Source: an uncultured Bacteroidales bacterium
GTDB lineage: Bacteria > Bacteroidota > Bacteroidia > Bacteroidales > Bacteroidaceae
Assembly: GCA_902803195.1 (NCBI GenBank)
Contig: CADCOX010000069.1
Coordinates: 1 to 5,659, forward strand
Length of the DNA stretch: 5,659 nucleotides
Reading direction: 5' to 3'
Shown: one piece after another, positions 3,708 through 5,659 of the stretch
Layout: each line of letters opens with the position of its first letter
Position numbering within the stretch: position 1 is the first letter of the stretch
Translations under genes and position numbers: made by a program
The notes under the pieces: model-generated
The model's input: the letters and a program-made list of their open reading frames with translations, nothing else
What the model was told of the DNA's origin: nothing
Databases searched by the model: none

Positions 3708-5659
3708 ATGAAGAAACTACTACTAACTATGATCGTGATGGCGGCTTCGCTCTGCCCCATCTTTTCGCAAGAGACCTACAGTGGAAACATCGTCGCCGAC
3801 GAAGGCGCCTGGTGCTGGTTTGCCGACCCCCGTGCCCTTCACTACGAGAATGCCGACGGCTCCATCAACGCCACCTACATCGGCTACATCGACGTCCACG
3901 GCAACGTGAAAGCGACGCAGTATGACTGGGTGGCCAAGCGCAAGACCGACGTGCTCATCCGCAGCTACTTCCAGCCCGACGACCACAACAACCCGACCTT
4001 CGTCGTCCTGCCCGACGAGCGCGTGATGATCTTCTACACCCGCCACACCGATGAGCCCTGCATCTGGTACCGCATCTCGCAGAAGCCGGGCGACATCACA
4101 GCCCTCGGCGAGGAGAAACGTCTGGCTACGGCCAACAACACCACCTATCCCTCGCCCTTCATCATGAGCGACGACCCCCAGCACATCTACCTCTGCTGGC
4201 GAGGCATCAACTGGCACCCGACCATCGCCCGTCTGACGATGCCCGACCAGAACGGCGACTGCCGCTTCGACTTCGGACCGAAGCAGATTGTCCAGTCAAC
4301 TGGTGCCCGCCCCTACGCCAAGTACCAGAGCAACGGCAAGGACAAGATCTACGTCAGCTACACCACGGGTCACCCCGACAACGAACAGCCCGACTGGCTC
4401 TACTTCAACGTCATCGACATCAATCACGGCAACGGCCCTATCCTGCGCGACATCAAGGGCAACCAGCTCAGCGTCATCGCCAACGGCGTGCACAACGTCA
4501 ACAAGCAGAGCAGCTACGCCAGCGCTCATCCTGCGGCCATCGTGGACAACACGGCCAACATCCGCAACTGGGTGTGGCAGATTACGCTCGATGAGAACGA
4601 GAACCCCGTCATCGCCTATCCTCACATCGATGATGCCAAGACAACGCACGTCTACTGGTACGCCCGCTGGACGGGCTCGGAATGGCGACGCACCTGGGTG
4701 CAGTACGGCGGACATGCCTTCCACCAAAACTGGAATCAGACCGAGCGCTGCTACAGCGGAGGTATGGCTGTCGACCCCGACCACGTCAACGACCTCTACC
4801 TGAGCATCCCGACAAAGGACGGCCAATACAACAAAGATGGTGTCTATGAGATTTGGAAATACACTATCGACGACGAGGGCAAGGTGGCTGGCAGCGAGCA
4901 GATCACCAAGAACTCGACGAAGAACAACGTCCGTCCCTTCGTCATCCCCGGCAGCAAGAACTCGCCGATGCGCCTGGCCTGGATGAACGGCGACTACTAC
5001 TACTGGATGGTGCAGAAGGCTTATCCCAAGGGTTACCCGACGGACATCCGCGTGGACTATGCATGGGAGGAAGAGCTGACGCCGGAGGAAGAAGCTGCAG
5101 AGCCGCGTGTCCCGTGTGTCTGTTTCGCCAACGGAGAGTCTCTGGTCATGGCTTTTGCTATGGACGAGAATCACTACGAAGGTACGCTCTTTGAGATTGG
5201 AGACACGCGTGATGGCGGACATGTGCTGACCTATAGCCTCGGCACGGACAACTATCCCGTCTTAACCATCAATGGCAAAAGCTACAAGAGCCAGAACCGC
5301 CTGCTCACCTCTGACAACTGGGCAACGGGTTCGTCTGGTACAAGCGGCGACAACCATCCCACAAAGGTGACATCATGGGTCTTTGCGATGACCTACGATG
5401 GTCAGCGGCTCATCACTTATCGCAATGGACTTGTGGATCAGGTCATCGAGACAACAGAGAACCTCGGAGGCGATATTTATACGACAGATGAGAGCTATCA
5501 CCATACATGCTTGTCCATCAGTGAGTTCTATGGCGTTGCCTCGCCCTTGACGGTCCAATCGCTCACCAAAGTCGCACAGGATCAGCTGCAAGCCGAAGCC
5601 GCCAAGAACGCTCTTCTGATGCTCGACCTCCCCGCCGAGACGCGCACCGACCTCGTCCT
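3708..5659 (+). CDS. Secreted BNR_4 beta-propeller / LamG multidomain protein (3' end outside window)
   Basis: The frame is open from ATG 3708 to the window edge (650 codons, no stop). Residues 1-20 are a signal peptide (MKKLLLTMIVMAASLCPIFS, likely cut before Gln21). Residues 24-445 match the BNR repeat-containing type (Pfam BNR_4, a propeller): WCWFADPRAL (35-44), DDHNNP (91-96), YTRH (110-113), TYPSPF (146-151), CWRG (163-166), RPYAKY (201-206). H93 and H113, 20 residues apart, with Y147, R165 and Y206, resemble the active-site His/Tyr/Arg set of propeller-fold ulvan lyases (PL24/PL25), so polysaccharide lyase or other glycan activity is possible but unproven. An acidic linker (454-466) leads to a LamG/concanavalin A-like domain (about 468-618, with WVFAMTYDGQRLITYRNG). 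The tail AKNALLMLDLPAETRTDLVL looks like the first strand of an atypical bacterial Ig domain that often precedes a further catalytic module. It is transcribed divergently from the GH13 gene. Confidence 0.85.
   Translation, partial: MKKLLLTMIVMAASLCPIFSQETYSGNIVADEGAWCWFADPRALHYENADGSINATYIGYIDVHGNVKATQYDWVAKRKTDVLIRSYFQPDDHNNPTFVVLPDERVMIFYTRHTDEPCIWYRISQKPGDITALGEEKRLATANNTTYPSPFIMSDDPQHIYLCWRGINWHPTIARLTMPDQNGDCRFDFGPKQIVQSTGARPYAKYQSNGKDKIYVSYTTGHPDNEQPDWLYFNVIDINHGNGPILRDIKGNQLSVIANGVHNVNKQSSYASAHPAAIVDNTANIRNWVWQITLDENENPVIAYPHIDDAKTTHVYWYARWTGSEWRRTWVQYGGHAFHQNWNQTERCYSGGMAVDPDHVNDLYLSIPTKDGQYNKDGVYEIWKYTIDDEGKVAGSEQITKNSTKNNVRPFVIPGSKNSPMRLAWMNGDYYYWMVQKAYPKGYPTDIRVDYAWEEELTPEEEAAEPRVPCVCFANGESLVMAFAMDENHYEGTLFEIGDTRDGGHVLTYSLGTDNYPVLTINGKSYKSQNRLLTSDNWATGSSGTSGDNHPTKVTSWVFAMTYDGQRLITYRNGLVDQVIETTENLGGDIYTTDESYHHTCLSISEFYGVASPLTVQSLTKVAQDQLQAEAAKNALLMLDLPAETRTDLV

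Noticed and set aside
4296..5222. 308-codon open frame on the minus strand opposite the BNR_4 gene
   Set aside because: It has the same shadow effect: Val/Asp-rich translation without motifs, lying within a coding plus-strand frame that has a signal peptide and domain motifs.

Overview
The window looks like a piece of a Bacteroidota (Bacteroidales, Prevotella/Bacteroides-type) chromosome. Three things point there: a SusA-like GH13 glycosidase with a lipoprotein leader, a secreted BNR_4/LamG multidomain protein of the type found in polysaccharide utilisation loci, and two exact copies of the Bacteroidetes -7 promoter box (TAnnTTTG) in the gap between these genes. The two large genes are clearly GC-rich at third codon positions. 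The left intergenic region is much richer in A+T. No species can be named from this.

Layout. Bases 1-131 hold the probable last codons of an upstream gene and a 35-codon reading frame that is little more than a signal-peptide-like leader. Bases 132-1609 (about 1.5 kb) contain no intact gene. They carry a decayed Bro-N (phage antirepressor type) fragment, a perfect 23-bp direct repeat in two copies about 780 bp apart, a roughly 40-bp TTGCAA-rich repeat in two direct and one inverted copy around a very AT-rich core, a tandem array of four 22-bp units, a mosaic of nested inverted and direct repeats, and a 12-bp perfect hairpin just downstream of the next gene. Bases 1610-3571 (minus strand) encode a complete 653-residue neopullulanase/cyclomaltodextrinase-like enzyme with all GH13 catalytic residues. 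A 136-bp divergent promoter region follows. Bases 3708-5659 (plus strand) encode the first 650 residues of a secreted protein that runs off the window: signal peptide, BNR_4 beta-propeller, LamG-like domain, and what looks like the beginning of an atypical bacterial Ig-like domain.

How the parts relate. Both large genes encode exported carbohydrate-active or carbohydrate-binding proteins, are divergently transcribed, and have identical -7 boxes in opposite orientation. A shared regulatory region is therefore plausible, but a shared substrate is not shown: the GH13 protein should act on alpha-glucans, while BNR_4 propellers are better known from uronic-acid polysaccharide degradation. No SusC/SusD, sensor or regulator gene is in view. 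I did not find an intact undescribed system. The most unusual part is the dense mixture of unrelated repeat families at 137-1553.
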